The notes below the pieces were generated by a model. The model did not search any database and was not told where the DNA came from. It saw nothing but the letters and a program-made list of their open reading frames with translations. This document shows positions 41,084 to 54,772 of a stretch of 64,000 nucleotides of DNA, piece by piece. A program made the translations under genes and the position numbers. Origin of the DNA: Ureibacillus sp. FSL W7-1570 (GTDB lineage: Bacteria; Bacillota; Bacilli; Bacillales_A; Planococcaceae). The stretch's first letter is position 1. Every line of letters starts with the position of its first letter. The stretch spans positions 1,936,001 to 2,000,000 of the forward strand of contig NZ_CP151979.1 in assembly GCF_038593265.1 (NCBI RefSeq), written 5' to 3'.

Positions 41084-41790
41084 TTTCCTCCAAGTCTAGA
41101 AAGTATAATGTTATATACATCTGTTAAACTTCCAAGATCTCGCCTGAACACGTCTTTGTCCAATTTCTCTTTCGTTTCTGCATCCCAAAGCCGGCATGTG
41201 TCCGGTGAAATTTCATCGGCAAGCAATATGTTTCCGTCTTTGTCCCGGCCGAATTCCAATTTAAAGTCCACCAAAATGACACCGATTTTTTCAAAAATCT
41301 TCCGTAAGGCTTCGTTCACTTTTAAAGCGAGATTTGTGATTGTTTCAACTTCTTCTTTTGTTGCAAGACCAAGAATATCAATATGGTCGTTATTGATGAT
41401 CGGATCTTTTAATGCATCGTTTTTGTAATAAAACTCCACTATCGGACGCTTTAAGGCTGTGCCTTCTTCAATGCCCAGACGCTCTGAAAAGCTGCCTGCT
41501 GCAATATTGCGGACAACCACTTCAAGCGGGATGATTTCCACTTTTCTAACAAGCTGTTCGTTTTCGGAAATTCTTTTAATAAAATGGGATTCAATTCCCT
41601 GTTGTTTCAGTTGTTCAAAAATGATGGTGGAAATTTTATTGTTCAAGATCCCTTTGCCTTCAATTTCTGCTTTTTTAAGACCGTTGAAGGCAGTGGCGCT
41701 GTTTTTATATTCCACAAACAATACGTCTTCCTGATCTGTTGCATATAAGCGTTTCGCTTTTCCTTCATATAACAATGCGCCTTTTTCCAT
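41080..41790 (-). CDS. purC: SAICAR synthetase
   Basis: Adds aspartate to CAIR using ATP. 236 aa with '[17 protein letters not shown]', '[16 protein letters not shown]' and '[14 protein letters not shown]', then '[12 protein letters not shown]'. Normal length, read 42 bp after purB. Confidence 0.96.
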   Translation of the reverse strand: MEKGALLYEGKAKRLYATDQEDVLFVEYKNSATAFNGLKKAEIEGKGILNNKISTIIFEQLKQQGIESHFIKRISENEQLVRKVEIIPLEVVVRNIAAGSFSERLGIEEGTALKRPIVEFYYKNDALKDPIINNDHIDILGLATKEEVETITNLALKVNEALRKIFEKIGVILVDFKLEFGRDKDGNILLADEISPDTCRLWDAETKEKLDKDVFRRDLGSLTDVYNIILSRLGGN

Positions 41791-41832
41791 ACCCGTTTCC
41801 CCCAGTAATTTAGAATTGGTGTTTTTTTTTAA

Positions 41833-43131
41833 TTACTCATTTAATCCTAAACGGTCAAAAATGTAATCCACATTTTTCAAATGCCAGTTGTAATCGAAAC
41901 AATCATCAATTTCTTCTTTCGATAAAAGCGAACCGATTTTTTCATCCGCTTCCACCAATGGACGGAACGGACGCTGTTCATCCCATGCTTTCGCAGTGAG
42001 CGGTTGGACTGTATCGTAAGCTTCTTCACGGGACAGGCCTTTGTCAATCAACTTCAATAGAACGCGTTGTGAATAAATAAGTCCAAACGTTGCATCCATA
42101 TTGCGTTTCATATTTTCAGGGAAAACAGTCAAGTTTTTCACAATATTTGCGAAACGGTTCAACATGTAGTTCAATGCAATTGTCGTATCAGGAATGATGA
42201 TTCGTTCTGCGGATGAATGGGAAATATCCCGTTCATGCCATAATGGAACATTTTCATAAGCGGTAACCACATGTCCACGAATCACGCGGGCAATTCCGGC
42301 CATGTTTTCGGAGCCGATCGGGTTGCGCTTATGCGGCATTGCGGAAGAACCTTTTTGTCCTTTTGCAAATCCTTCTTCCACTTCGCGAGTTTCGGATTTT
42401 TGCAAACCGCGGATTTCCGTTGCGAATTTTTCGATGGATGTCGCAATTAAAGCCAATGTCGCAATGTATTCCGCATGGCGGTCCCGCTGCAATGTTTGGG
42501 TTGAAATTGGTGCAGGAGTAAGTCCCAATTTTTCGCACACATATTTTTCAACAAATGGATCGATGTTGGCATAAGTTCCGACCGCACCGGAAATTTTTCC
42601 TGTTTCAATCGTTTTGGCCGCTCTTTCAAAGCGTTCTAAATTACGCAACATTTCTTCACGCCATAGAGCCAGCTTTAAACCGAATGTTGTCGGTTCCGCA
42701 TGTACGCCATGGGTGCGTCCCATCATAACTGTGTATTTGTGTTCTTTTGCCTTTTCTGTCAATACATCAATAAAGTTGTGAAGATCTTTCCGTAAAATGT
42801 TGTTGGCTTGTTTAATCAAATAAGAAAGGGCTGTATCGACAACATCCGTTGAAGTGAGTCCATAATGAACCCATTTTTTCTCTTCGCCCAGCGACTCGGA
42901 TACCGCGCGGGTAAACGCTACGACGTCATGTTTGGTTGTTTGTTCAATTTCATAAATGCGGTTGATATCGAATGTTGCATTTTGACGTAACTTTTCAACA
43001 TCTTCTTTTGGAATGACACCAAGTTCAGACCAAGCTTCGCAAGCCAAAATTTCCACTTCAAGCCATGCGTTGAATTTATTTTCTTCAGTCCAAATAGCCC
43101 CCATTTCAGGGCGAGTATAACGTTCAATCAT
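41833..43131 (-). CDS. purB: Adenylosuccinate lyase
   Basis: Catalyses two fumarate-releasing steps, on SAICAR and on adenylosuccinate. 432 aa from the ATG 43129-43131 (AAGGAG upstream); the open frame to 43176 lies inside purK. It carries the fumarase/lyase signature '[11 protein letters not shown]' and the active-site '[14 protein letters not shown]'. Confidence 0.96.
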   Translation of the reverse strand: MIERYTRPEMGAIWTEENKFNAWLEVEILACEAWSELGVIPKEDVEKLRQNATFDINRIYEIEQTTKHDVVAFTRAVSESLGEEKKWVHYGLTSTDVVDTALSYLIKQANNILRKDLHNFIDVLTEKAKEHKYTVMMGRTHGVHAEPTTFGLKLALWREEMLRNLERFERAAKTIETGKISGAVGTYANIDPFVEKYVCEKLGLTPAPISTQTLQRDRHAEYIATLALIATSIEKFATEIRGLQKSETREVEEGFAKGQKGSSAMPHKRNPIGSENMAGIARVIRGHVVTAYENVPLWHERDISHSSAERIIIPDTTIALNYMLNRFANIVKNLTVFPENMKRNMDATFGLIYSQRVLLKLIDKGLSREEAYDTVQPLTAKAWDEQRPFRPLVEADEKIGSLLSKEEIDDCFDYNWHLKNVDYIFDRLGLNE

Positions 43132-43150
43132 CTGCGAATCTCCTTTTCTT

Positions 43151-44272
43151 TTATCTCCAAATGCCAGAATCTTCAATTTCCTTTAATGTTGCATCAATGT
43201 CATCTGTTAGTATGGTTACATGTCCCATTTTTCTGTTCACTTTCGCCTCTTTTTTTCCATAAAGGTGAACAGACCAATGTGGATATTTGGTTATGGAATT
43301 GATCAGTGGCGCTACATGTTGACCCAATACATTCACCATCACCACCGGAGAATGCAATTTCGGTTTTCTTAGCGGCCAACCGGCTATCGCACGGATATGT
43401 TGTCCGAATTGAGAAATATTGCACGCTTCAATGGAATAGTGGCCGGAATTATGAGGTCTTGGAGCCAATTCATTAATAATAATTTGTCCATCCTTCAGCA
43501 CGAACATTTCTACCGCCAACGTTCCAATTAATTGCAAGTGTTCCGCAATTTTATGGGCCGCTTCTTCCGCCAATTGTTTCGTTTGATCGGAAATACGGGC
43601 TGGAACAATCGTTTCATGCAAAATGTGATTCACATGAATATTTTCGCCCACTGGCAAGCAATACGTTTCTCCGTTTCCGTTCCTTTGGATAATTACCGAA
43701 ATTTCCTTTTCGAAAGGAATAAAGCCTTCCACGATACATTGGGAATGTTCAAACAAGCTTTTTGCGAGTGGCAAATCCTCTTTTGATTGAAGCTTTTGTT
43801 GGCCTTTTCCGTCATATCCGAAACGGGCAGTTTTTACAATGCTCGGATAACCGATTTGATCGATTTTCTCTACAAGTTCCTCATAGCTGTCACAAACGAT
43901 ATAAGGAGCCACCGGGCAACCCGCTTCCACAATTGCCTGTTTTTCTGTCACACGGTTTTGGGTGATGCGGATAATTTCAGCACCTTGAGGCACATAGGCG
44001 ATCTCTGTTAATTTTTTGAGTCCTTCATAATCGATATTTTCAAATTCGTAAGTGATAACGTCACTTACTTCCGCCAACTCTTCAAGTGCGGTTTGATCAT
44101 CATAAGGAGCCACTATTTGTATATCTGCGACTTGTCCGCATGGTGAATCCATTGTCGGATCAAGAACCGCAATTTTAAAACCAGCCTCTTTTGCACTGAG
44201 AGCCATCATTCGTCCTAACTGTCCGCCACCGATGATGCCGATTGTTTGGCCGGGGTAGATCGTTTTCATCAC
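43151..44272 (-). CDS. purK: N5-carboxyaminoimidazole ribonucleotide synthase
   Basis: ATP- and bicarbonate-dependent carboxylation of AIR. 373-aa ATP-grasp protein with '[14 protein letters not shown]' at the start, '[17 protein letters not shown]', and '[17 protein letters not shown]'. The first codon may be GTG (44270-44272) or the ATG directly after it; AGGTGA lies 6-9 bases upstream, inside purE. Confidence 0.95.
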   Translation of the reverse strand: MMKTIYPGQTIGIIGGGQLGRMMALSAKEAGFKIAVLDPTMDSPCGQVADIQIVAPYDDQTALEELAEVSDVITYEFENIDYEGLKKLTEIAYVPQGAEIIRITQNRVTEKQAIVEAGCPVAPYIVCDSYEELVEKIDQIGYPSIVKTARFGYDGKGQQKLQSKEDLPLAKSLFEHSQCIVEGFIPFEKEISVIIQRNGNGETYCLPVGENIHVNHILHETIVPARISDQTKQLAEEAAHKIAEHLQLIGTLAVEMFVLKDGQIIINELAPRPHNSGHYSIEACNISQFGQHIRAIAGWPLRKPKLHSPVVMVNVLGQHVAPLINSITKYPHWSVHLYGKKEAKVNRKMGHVTILTDDIDATLKEIEDSGIWR

Positions 44273-44757
44273 TTTAAGTCACCTGAACTTTCCAACACTT
44301 TTTGTTTTAATTGTTCCCGTCGAGCTTCCAGTTTCTCTGCCAATTGTTTATCTGTAATGGATAAAATTTGCGCCGCTAAGAGTCCTGCATTCGTTGCGCC
44401 GGCTTTCCCTATCGCCACCGTCGCCACAGGAACCCCTCCTGGCATTTGAACAATGGAAAGTAATGAATCAAGTCCATTTAATGCTTTTGATTGCACAGGT
44501 ACACCGATAACTGGCAAGGTTGTTTTACTTGCAACCATCCCCGGTAAATGGGCAGCTCCCCCAGCTCCGGCAATAATCACTTCGATTCCCCGTGAACGGG
44601 CAGTTTCAGCATATTCAAACATTAAATCAGGAGTCCGATGGGCTGATACCACTTTTTTTTCATAAGGAATTTCTAACTCGTCTAAAATATCACAAGCATG
44701 TTTCATTGTTTCCCAATCGCTGGAACTTCCCATAATGACGCCGATTTTAGGATTCAT
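44269..44757 (-). CDS. purE: N5-carboxyaminoimidazole ribonucleotide mutase
   Basis: Moves the carboxyl group to give CAIR. 162 aa, with the signature '[15 protein letters not shown]', '[15 protein letters not shown]' and '[16 protein letters not shown]'. AAAGGAGC precedes the ATG. It is the first gene of the operon, downstream of the guanine riboswitch and its terminator. Confidence 0.96.
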   Translation of the reverse strand: MNPKIGVIMGSSSDWETMKHACDILDELEIPYEKKVVSAHRTPDLMFEYAETARSRGIEVIIAGAGGAAHLPGMVASKTTLPVIGVPVQSKALNGLDSLLSIVQMPGGVPVATVAIGKAGATNAGLLAAQILSITDKQLAEKLEARREQLKQKVLESSGDLK

Positions 44758-44803
44758 CCAAAACGCTCCTTTTTATTTCAATCTCTTACTTTTGATTCCG
44801 AAT

Positions 44804-44861
44804 AAAAAGTCCTCAAATAGCCCGCCTTCGCTATACGATAGAAAGCAGCTTACCTGAGGAC
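44804..44861 (-). terminator. Riboswitch-controlled terminator before purE
   Basis: Outer arms at 44855-44861 and 44809-44815 (GTCCTCA/TGAGGAC) followed by T5 on the minus strand. The 7-base segment TGCTTTC in its 5' half (44841-44847) can instead pair with GAAAGCA (44919-44925) at the 3' side of the aptamer's closing stem, which gives the antiterminator. So guanine binding should favour termination. Confidence 0.85.
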
Positions 44862-44922
44862 ATAGCAATAGGAGGCCGGTGTTTATTCAATTCCAACCTG
44901 CCGAATCATCCAAAAAGTTGCT

Positions 44923-44996
44923 TTCCCGCATAGTCCGACATTTACGGTGTCGGGTAGAGACACTAGAGCCATATCCTCTAGCATATATGTGGGACT
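44923..44996 (-). promoter_or_regulatory. Guanine-class purine riboswitch of the pur operon
   Basis: The minus strand has the complete purine aptamer: closing stem TCCCACATA/TATGCGGGA, 'GGATATGG', the loop-loop element 'GTCTCTACC' and 'CCGTAAATGTCGGACTATG'. The base at the specificity position in GGACTATG is C, which selects guanine or hypoxanthine rather than adenine. It is followed by a terminator, so the expected mode is transcription OFF at high guanine. Confidence 0.95.
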
Positions 44997-45008
44997 TTTC
45001 CTCTGTTC

Positions 45009-45037
45009 ATTGTAGCAAGGGTGGAGGAGAAAATCAA
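45009..45037 (-). promoter_or_regulatory. Sigma-A promoter of the pur operon
   Basis: -35 TTGATT at 45032-45037 and -10 TACAAT at 45009-45014 (minus strand), 17-bp spacer, just upstream of the aptamer. Confidence 0.8.
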
Positions 45038-45042
45038 TGAAA

Positions 45043-45086
45043 AAATGCGAACGTTTATATAAAGTAATTATTGAATGTTCGTGTTT
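45043..45086 (-). promoter_or_regulatory. Paired PurR boxes upstream of purE
   Basis: Two inverted 13-bp boxes with CGAAC cores at 45048-45052 (plus strand) and 45077-45081 (GTTCG), each in an A/T-rich frame, 18 bp apart. This is the PurBox arrangement to which the Bacillus PurR repressor binds; it ends about 5 bp upstream of the -35. Confidence 0.8.
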
Positions 45087-45090
45087 TGAA

Positions 45091-45300
45091 TTATTTTTTA
45101 TTTTTTTCTTCCATCAATTCTCCTTTAAATCGAACTTTTTGGCGAAAATAAACCACTTCACCGTCAACCCTTTGAAAAACCGGTTCTTCTTTTCTTAAAA
45201 CCGGTCTGTACCCCATTTTCAACATTCTTTCGATACACTGTTCCGGTGTTTCATTTTCCTCCATTTCGAACCAAATAGTCTTTTTCGGCAAATCCTTCAC
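45091..45300 (-). CDS. yebG: NETI-motif protein YebG
   Basis: A 69-aa protein of unknown function with 'FEMEENETPEQCIERMLKMG' and a C-terminal 'VYFRQKVRF'. The ENET motif names the family (NETI). The start is a GTG at 45298-45300 with AAAGGTGA just upstream; the longer frame to 45393 has no ribosome site. In B. subtilis yebG also lies directly before purE; here its 3' end abuts the PurR boxes. Confidence 0.82.
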   Translation of the reverse strand: MKDLPKKTIWFEMEENETPEQCIERMLKMGYRPVLRKEEPVFQRVDGEVVYFRQKVRFKGELMEEKNKK

Positions 45301-45446
45301 CCTTTCACCTTTTATCAAAGAATTGGATCTTTCTTTTATTATGCTAATATTTGGGCTTCCTATCGAACAAAAATTCATTAAAATATTCACCAACTTCCTT
45401 TAATTAAGACGAAAAAATGGTTGGCTTTCCGGGTTAAGCAGGAAGT

Positions 45447-45481
45447 AAAAAAGGCACCACTATGATTGTGGTGCCTTTTTG
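45447..45481 (-). terminator. Strong bidirectional terminator between rRNA operon and yebG
   Basis: Arms with core GGCACCAC/GTGGTGCC (45453-45460 and 45468-45475), flanked by A and T runs so each strand ends in a T run. It acts as a second stop for rRNA transcription, beyond the terminator at 45947. Confidence 0.88.
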
Positions 45482-45688
45482 GGTTTTGGTCTAATATAAC
45501 AGAACAGACTTTCAGTTTTTGATTGTATGGAATTTTAGTTTTATAAATAAAATGCAGAAAGGGGTTTTCTTGATATTTTTTATCCTCTAAATGTTAATTT
45601 TGAATTAATCGAACTTTTTATCCTTGTCAAGAAATCAATGGACTTTCTGTCTTTATTTGTATGGAACTTCAAATTTCAACATAGAAAA
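45482..45688. other. AT-rich gap, nothing recognised
   Basis: About 200 bp without a convincing gene or stem-loop. A TTGACA-like hexamer on the minus strand near 45625 has no good -10 partner. Confidence 0.5.
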
Positions 45689-45738
45689 GCATTGGCGACG
45701 TCCTACTCTCGCAGGGGGTCCCCAACTACCATCGGCGC
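45689..45738 (-). pseudogene. Truncated second 5S rRNA (3' ~50 nt only)
   Basis: The minus strand reads GCGCCGATGGTAGTTGGGGA and then GAGAGTAGGACGTCGCCAATGC, closely matching the 3' part of the intact 5S gene at 45994-46109 with a few substitutions. Upstream of GCGCC the match stops abruptly and a GC-rich segment begins. It cannot form a 5S rRNA. It looks like a leftover from recombination between rRNA operons. Confidence 0.8.
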
Positions 45739-45944
45739 GAACTCCGAAGCGCGTTGACCGGCTACTCTCGTCAGCTTCGGCGGTCCGGTGCTCACGTACC
45801 CGACGCTTGCGCTCCGGGCCGCCTCGCTTCCTTGATCTTCTTGGTCCCCGTGCTTCTCGTCTGCTTCTAATCGGTCTGCTGTTTCACTTTTTGGTCCTGC
45901 TTCTGTATCGCGCCGAGCTGACCTCCGGTCTTTGGTAGTTGGGG
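45720..45944. other. GC-rich, self-complementary segment bounded by inverted 5S-derived 11-mers
   Basis: CCCCAACTACC (45720-45730) and its exact inverse GGTAGTTGGGG (45934-45944) bound the segment. Inside, 45756-45761 pairs with 45925-45930 (GACCGG/CCGGTC), and 45770-45782 pairs with 45911-45922 (one bulge), so one strand can fold into a long hairpin around a central part that is purine-rich on the minus strand. Composition differs sharply from the AT-rich flanks. An 81-codon minus frame (45703-45948) runs through it but reads into 5S sequence at its C-terminus, so it is unlikely to be a real gene. Confidence 0.65.
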
Positions 45945-45946
45945 GC

Positions 45947-45988
45947 AAAAAAAAGAAGCCACTACCGACTTTCTGTCAGTAATGACTT
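45947..45988 (-). terminator. rRNA operon terminator
   Basis: 14-bp arms at 45956-45969 and 45975-45988 with one or two G-U pairs, followed by T8 on the minus strand, directly after the 5S gene. Confidence 0.88.
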
Positions 45989-45993
45989 TTTGA

Positions 45994-46109
45994 GCCTAGC
46001 GACGTCCTACTCTCGCGGGGGGAATCCCCCAACTACCATCGGCGCTAAAGAGCTTAACTTCCGTGTTCGGTATGGGAACGGGTGTGACCTCTTTGCCATC
46101 ATCACTAGA
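45994..46109 (-). rRNA. rrf: 5S ribosomal RNA
   Basis: The minus strand contains the standard bacterial 5S core AGAGGTCACACCCGTTCCCA, then GAACACGGAAGTTAAGCTCT and the 3' GAGAGTAGGACG. Ends are placed from the pairing termini and may be off by a few bases. It is 3' of 23S in the usual order. Confidence 0.93.
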
Positions 46110-46174
46110 CTTGTTTTATGTATTGTAGAGAGGTTGTTCTCTCAAAACTGGATAACGGCATTGAAAGCTTTCTT

Positions 46175-50850
<4,676 letters not shown>

Positions 50851-50990
50851 GAAAATTTGATTAGCTCAAACTTTTGTCCGTATCCAATCCGTCAACGAAG
50901 GTCAACGAATTGGAAAATTTATAACATTAACGTTTCGGTGTTCAGTTTTCAAGGTTCATTTTCTTAACCGCTTCAACAGCAACGTTTAAT

Positions 50991-51090
50991 ATAATAACAC
51001 GTTCCAAAAACCGTGTCAAGAACTTTTTTGCTGTTTTTTATTTTCAGCAGCAACGTTTATTAATATAACACCGTTGATTTAGTTTTTCAA
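50991..51090 (-). promoter_or_regulatory. Tandem rRNA promoters P1 and P2
   Basis: Downstream promoter: TTGACA (51014-51019) and TATTAT (50991-50996), 17-bp spacer. Upstream promoter: TTGAAA (51085-51090) and TATATT (51062-51067), 17-bp spacer. Both are followed by an AACGTTGCTG copy, so the pair looks like a duplication. Confidence 0.82.
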
Positions 51091-51206
51091 GCATAAATTA
51101 ATAAAAAATCAATTCCTATTTTTCGCTCTATTCTAAAATTGACTTCATAGAATATGTACCCTCTATTAAATAAGATAAACTTTAAAAGAAAAAAACAGCC
51201 AAATGA

Positions 51207-51242
51207 AAAAGGAGAATTTGAGCAAACTCAAATTCTCCTTTT
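51207..51242 (-). terminator. Terminator after pbuG
   Basis: Perfect 16-bp arms at 51207-51222 and 51227-51242 around a 4-base loop; T-rich tails on both strands. Confidence 0.9.
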
Positions 51243-51287
51243 ACTTAGGTTGGGGATTTCTGAATAATCGGTTTAAATTTGATTATA

Positions 51288-52592
51288 TCAATGACCTGTT
51301 GTCGCCAAGAAAAGTAGGAAAATTACTGCAAAGACATACATGATCCAGTGCACTTCTTTTGCTCTTCCTTTTAGTACCATTGTGATTGGATAGAATAAGA
51401 AACCTACCGCGATACCAGTTGCGATGGATCCTGTAAATGGCATCATAACCATTGTCAAGAAGGAAGGCACTGCAATCTCGAATTTTTTCCATTCAATCTC
51501 ACCTAAAGATGCAACCATCAATACTCCCACTACAATCAGAGCCGGTGCAGTAACCGCATTTGTTACTATATTTAAGACCGGTGAGAAGAATAATGCTAAT
51601 AAGAATAAAATTCCTGTAACAAGGGAAGCAAAACCTGTTCTTGCACCAGCTGCCACACCTGAAGAAGATTCAATGTAAGATGTAACAGTGGATGTACCAA
51701 AAATGGAACCGATAATTGACGCAATTGAGTCAGAAATCAATGCTCTGCCCGCGCGAGGCAATTTGTTATCTTTTACAAAGCCCGCTTGGTTTGCTACGGC
51801 CATTAATGTACCGGCATTATCAAAAAAGTCTACGAATAAGAATGTTAAGATTGAAGTTAACATCGGAATCGTATAGAACGCCGGATCACCGAATGCGGAA
51901 AATAACTTGCCGAATGTCGGTTCAACACTTGGAGGTGTTGATAAAATACCGTTTGGCGTTTGAATAAGGCCAAAAATCATACCAACAATCGCTGTCAACA
52001 CCATACCGATGAATACGGCACCTCTGACATTTAACACCATCAAAATGACGATTACAAAAATACCGAAAATCGCTAATAACACTTGAGGCTCTCTTAAATC
52101 ACCGATGCTCAATAAATTATCCGGATCATCCACAACAATTCCGGATAGTTTTAAACCGATAAAAGCAATAAACAATCCGATTCCGGCACCTACAGCCAGT
52201 TTTAATTCCATCGGGATTGCATTAATCAATTTTTCGCGCAATCCAGTCAAAGTCAAAATAAAGAAGAAAAGTGATGAAATGAATACAGCCGCTAACGCAT
52301 ATTCCCATGGGAAACCATGTCCTAAAACCACTTCGAAAGTGAAGAATGCGTTTAATCCAAGTCCCGGAGCCAATGCAAGCGGATATTTGGCAAATAGTCC
52401 CATAATAAAACATCCGATTGCGGAAGAAACCGCTGTTGCAACAAATACCGCCCCTTGATTCATTCCACTTTCCGAAAGAATGGCAGGGTTAACAGCCAAA
52501 ATGTAAGCCATCGCTAAGAATGTTGTAAGCCCACCGATAATTTCCTGACGATATGTAGTTCCCAGTTCATCAAATTGGAAATATTTTCTCAT
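51288..52592 (-). CDS. pbuG: Purine (hypoxanthine/guanine) permease PbuG
   Basis: Imports hypoxanthine and guanine by proton symport. A 434-aa NCS2/AzgA-type membrane protein with about 12-14 hydrophobic segments. It starts 'MRKYFQFDELGTTYRQEIIGGLTTFLAMAYI' (shown here by its first 20-30 residues only in type), then 'PLALAPGLGLNAFF' and 'FDNAGTLMAVANQAG', the substrate-binding segments of this family. The guanine riboswitch and PurR boxes upstream, and guaA next to it, support PbuG over a xanthine or uracil carrier. Confidence 0.92.
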   Translation of the reverse strand: MRKYFQFDELGTTYRQEIIGGLTTFLAMAYILAVNPAILSESGMNQGAVFVATAVSSAIGCFIMGLFAKYPLALAPGLGLNAFFTFEVVLGHGFPWEYALAAVFISSLFFFILTLTGLREKLINAIPMELKLAVGAGIGLFIAFIGLKLSGIVVDDPDNLLSIGDLREPQVLLAIFGIFVIVILMVLNVRGAVFIGMVLTAIVGMIFGLIQTPNGILSTPPSVEPTFGKLFSAFGDPAFYTIPMLTSILTFLFVDFFDNAGTLMAVANQAGFVKDNKLPRAGRALISDSIASIIGSIFGTSTVTSYIESSSGVAAGARTGFASLVTGILFLLALFFSPVLNIVTNAVTAPALIVVGVLMVASLGEIEWKKFEIAVPSFLTMVMMPFTGSIATGIAVGFLFYPITMVLKGRAKEVHWIMYVFAVIFLLFLATTGH

Positions 52593-52664
52593 AATTTCCT
52601 CCGTCTTCCCGTCGCTTCTGTCGATTCAGCTTCAGTATGTCCCACCTTGCCTATAAAATTCAAA

Positions 52665-52695
52665 AAAATAAAAAGTCATGCCACATTTGCACGAC
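52665..52695 (-). terminator. Riboswitch-controlled terminator before pbuG
   Basis: Arms GTCGTGC (52689-52695) and GCATGAC (52675-52681) followed by T5ATT7 on the minus strand. The segment overlapping its 5' arm, GTAGTCG (52692-52698), is complementary to the 3' strand of the aptamer closing stem (52739-52747), giving a clear antiterminator. Confidence 0.88.
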
Positions 52696-52738
52696 TACAA
52701 CTCCATAATAGAATCCAAAGGGAAACTCTATTAACAAA

Positions 52739-52806
52739 GTCGTAGTCAAGCCATTTACGGTAGCTTGGTAGAGACTATCGAGCCATATTCTCGACATTAT
52801 ACGACG
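52739..52806 (-). promoter_or_regulatory. Guanine-class purine riboswitch of pbuG
   Basis: Minus strand: closing stem CGTCGTATA/GACTACGAC, 'GAATATGGCTCG', 'GTCTCTACC' and 'ACCGTAAATGGCTTGACTACG'. C at the specificity position indicates guanine. It works with the terminator downstream. Confidence 0.95.
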
Positions 52807-52829
52807 TTTTATTTAATTATTACTCAAGT

Positions 52830-52858
52830 AATATAGCATCTATTTTTTCCTATTTCAA
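52830..52858 (-). promoter_or_regulatory. Sigma-A promoter of pbuG
   Basis: -35 TTGAAA at 52853-52858, -10 TATATT at 52830-52835, 17-bp spacer, upstream of the aptamer. Confidence 0.72.
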
Positions 52859-52862
52859 TACC

Positions 52863-52906
52863 ATTCACGAACATTTTTTATTTTTTTTATTTTAAAGTTC
52901 GTAAAA
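52863..52906 (-). promoter_or_regulatory. Paired PurR boxes upstream of pbuG
   Basis: CGAAC at 52868-52872 and GTTCG at 52897-52901 in A/T-rich frames, with the same 29-bp core-to-core distance and the same place relative to the -35 as at purE. Confidence 0.78.
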
Positions 52907-53067
52907 AACCGTACATTAATAACAAATTCTATATTTTGGTAAAAAACGTTCAGTTTTCATACAGGCGTAAAGTGATGGGCATTTTATCCTGTAAATCCTT
53001 CCACTGAGGGCGTTGCAGGAAGATTACAGAAACAGTTCCCAAATGACACATTGTGCAAAGTTGTCCA
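52907..53067. other. Spacer between pbuG control region and guaA terminator
   Basis: No gene. It contains an imperfect hairpin (52989-53002 with 53018-53029, CTGTAAATCCTTCC against GGAAGATTACAG) without a T run, of unknown role. Confidence 0.45.
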
Positions 53068-53116
53068 TAAAAAACTCCCTTCCATTTAGTTATTGAAACT
53101 AAATAAAAGAGAGTTA
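53068..53116 (-). terminator. Terminator after guaA
   Basis: A long interrupted hairpin: outer arms AACTCTC/GGGAGTT and inner ATTTAGTT/AACTAAAT, followed by TTTTTT on the minus strand, about 40 bp past the guaA stop. Confidence 0.8.
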
Positions 53117-53157
53117 TCATGTGTTGTATTCAAATTAAATAGACTGATGTATGCAAA

Positions 53158-54705
53158 TTACTCCCATTCAATCGTAGCTGGCGGCTTGGAAGTGATGTCA
53201 AGAAGCACGCGGTTGACATGAGGCACCTCGTTCACGATGCGTGTTGAGATTTTTTCCAACACATCATAAGGAATGCGCGCCCAGTCGCAAGTCATTCCAT
53301 CGATGGATGTAACCGCACGAATGCCGATAGCGTAGTCATATGTGCGTTGGTCTCCCATGACGCCGACGGATTTGATTTCAGGAAGTACTGTGAAGTATTG
53401 CCAAATTTCACGGTCAAGACCGGCTTTTTTGATTTCCTCACGTAAGATGGCATCGGATTCACGAACGATTTCCAATTTTTCTTCTGTTACTTCGCCAAGC
53501 ACGCGAATGGCAAGACCTGGTCCCGGGAATGGCTGGCGCCAAACAATTTCATCAGGCAACCCTAATTGAGTACCCAATGCACGAACCTCATCTTTAAACA
53601 ATGTTTTTAACGGTTCAATCAATTCAAATTTCATATCTTCCGGTAAACCGCCGACATTGTGGTGGGATTTGATTGTTTGAGCTGTAGCCGTACCGGATTC
53701 AATGATGTCGGTATAAAGTGTGCCCTGTGCAAGGAAATCCATATCTTTCAATTTGCTTGCTTCATCAGAGAATACATAAATGAACTCGTTTCCGATAATT
53801 TTACGTTTTTGTTCCGGATCTGAAACGCCTTTCAATTTATTCATGAAACGTTCGCGGGCGTCGATTTTGATCACTTTCATGCCAAATTTGCCTTCGAATG
53901 TTTCCATTACGCTTTCCGCTTCGCCTTTGCGGAGCAAGTTATGGTCCACGAACATACAAGTTAATTGGTCTCCGATGGCTTTATGGATCAATACCGCAAC
54001 AACGGAAGAATCGACCCCTCCTGAAAGAGCACATAATACTTTTTTATCTCCCACTTGTTCACGGATTTTTTTCACTTCCAGTTCAATGAAGTTTTCCATT
54101 GTCCAGTCGCCTTTTGCACCGCAAATATTGAATACAAAGTGGCGCAAAATATCATTACCATGAACAGAATGGCGTACTTCAGGATGGAATTGAACGCCGT
54201 AGATTTTGCGTTCCGTATTTTCCATTGCCGTAATTGGGCAGCTTGGGCTTGTCGCGATTGTTTCAAAACCTTCAGGCAATTGAGTCACCAAGTCGCCATG
54301 GCTCATCCAAACCACTTGTTGTTTTGGAAGGTCTGCAAACAATTGGTTGTCTTTTGTAATTTCAATTTCCGCTTTACCATATTCGCGGGTTTCCGCACTT
54401 TCCACTTTCCCGCCAAGGGTATGGGCAATCAATTGCATTCCATAGCAAATCCCTAAAATAGGTAAACCTAAATTAAAAATTTCTTCATCCACTTTAAACG
54501 CATTTTCATCATACACGGAATTCGGACCGCCTGAGAAGATGATTCCCACAGCGTTCATTTCTTTGATTTCCTGCGCAGAAATTGTATGGGGTTGTAGTTC
54601 GGAAAATACTCCAAATTCACGAATTCGGCGCGTGATCAATTGATTGTATTGGCTTCCGAAGTCGAGAACAACGATTTTTTCTTGCTCTTTTAATTGAGTC
54701 GTCAC
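53158..54705 (-). CDS. guaA: GMP synthase (glutamine-hydrolysing)
   Basis: Converts XMP to GMP with glutamine and ATP. 515 aa: N-terminal class I amidotransferase with nucleophile Cys in '[10 protein letters not shown]' and His-Glu in '[10 protein letters not shown]'; ATP-pyrophosphatase P-loop '[12 protein letters not shown]'; C-terminal dimer domain ending '[10 protein letters not shown]'. The start is a GTG at 54703-54705 with GAGGTG upstream. It lies beside pbuG as in B. subtilis. Confidence 0.96.
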   Translation of the reverse strand: MTTQLKEQEKIVVLDFGSQYNQLITRRIREFGVFSELQPHTISAQEIKEMNAVGIIFSGGPNSVYDENAFKVDEEIFNLGLPILGICYGMQLIAHTLGGKVESAETREYGKAEIEITKDNQLFADLPKQQVVWMSHGDLVTQLPEGFETIATSPSCPITAMENTERKIYGVQFHPEVRHSVHGNDILRHFVFNICGAKGDWTMENFIELEVKKIREQVGDKKVLCALSGGVDSSVVAVLIHKAIGDQLTCMFVDHNLLRKGEAESVMETFEGKFGMKVIKIDARERFMNKLKGVSDPEQKRKIIGNEFIYVFSDEASKLKDMDFLAQGTLYTDIIESGTATAQTIKSHHNVGGLPEDMKFELIEPLKTLFKDEVRALGTQLGLPDEIVWRQPFPGPGLAIRVLGEVTEEKLEIVRESDAILREEIKKAGLDREIWQYFTVLPEIKSVGVMGDQRTYDYAIGIRAVTSIDGMTCDWARIPYDVLEKISTRIVNEVPHVNRVLLDITSKPPATIEWE

Positions 54706-54772
54706 GTTTTACACCTCTTCTATATTTTCTGCCTTATAATTTTTTAAATTTTACTCTGACTCCCATTTAAAA

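Noticed and set aside
45703-45948. 81-codon charged protein on the minus strand
   Set aside because: Its last residues are translated from 5S rRNA sequence, there is no clear ribosome site, and the segment is dominated by inverted repeats.
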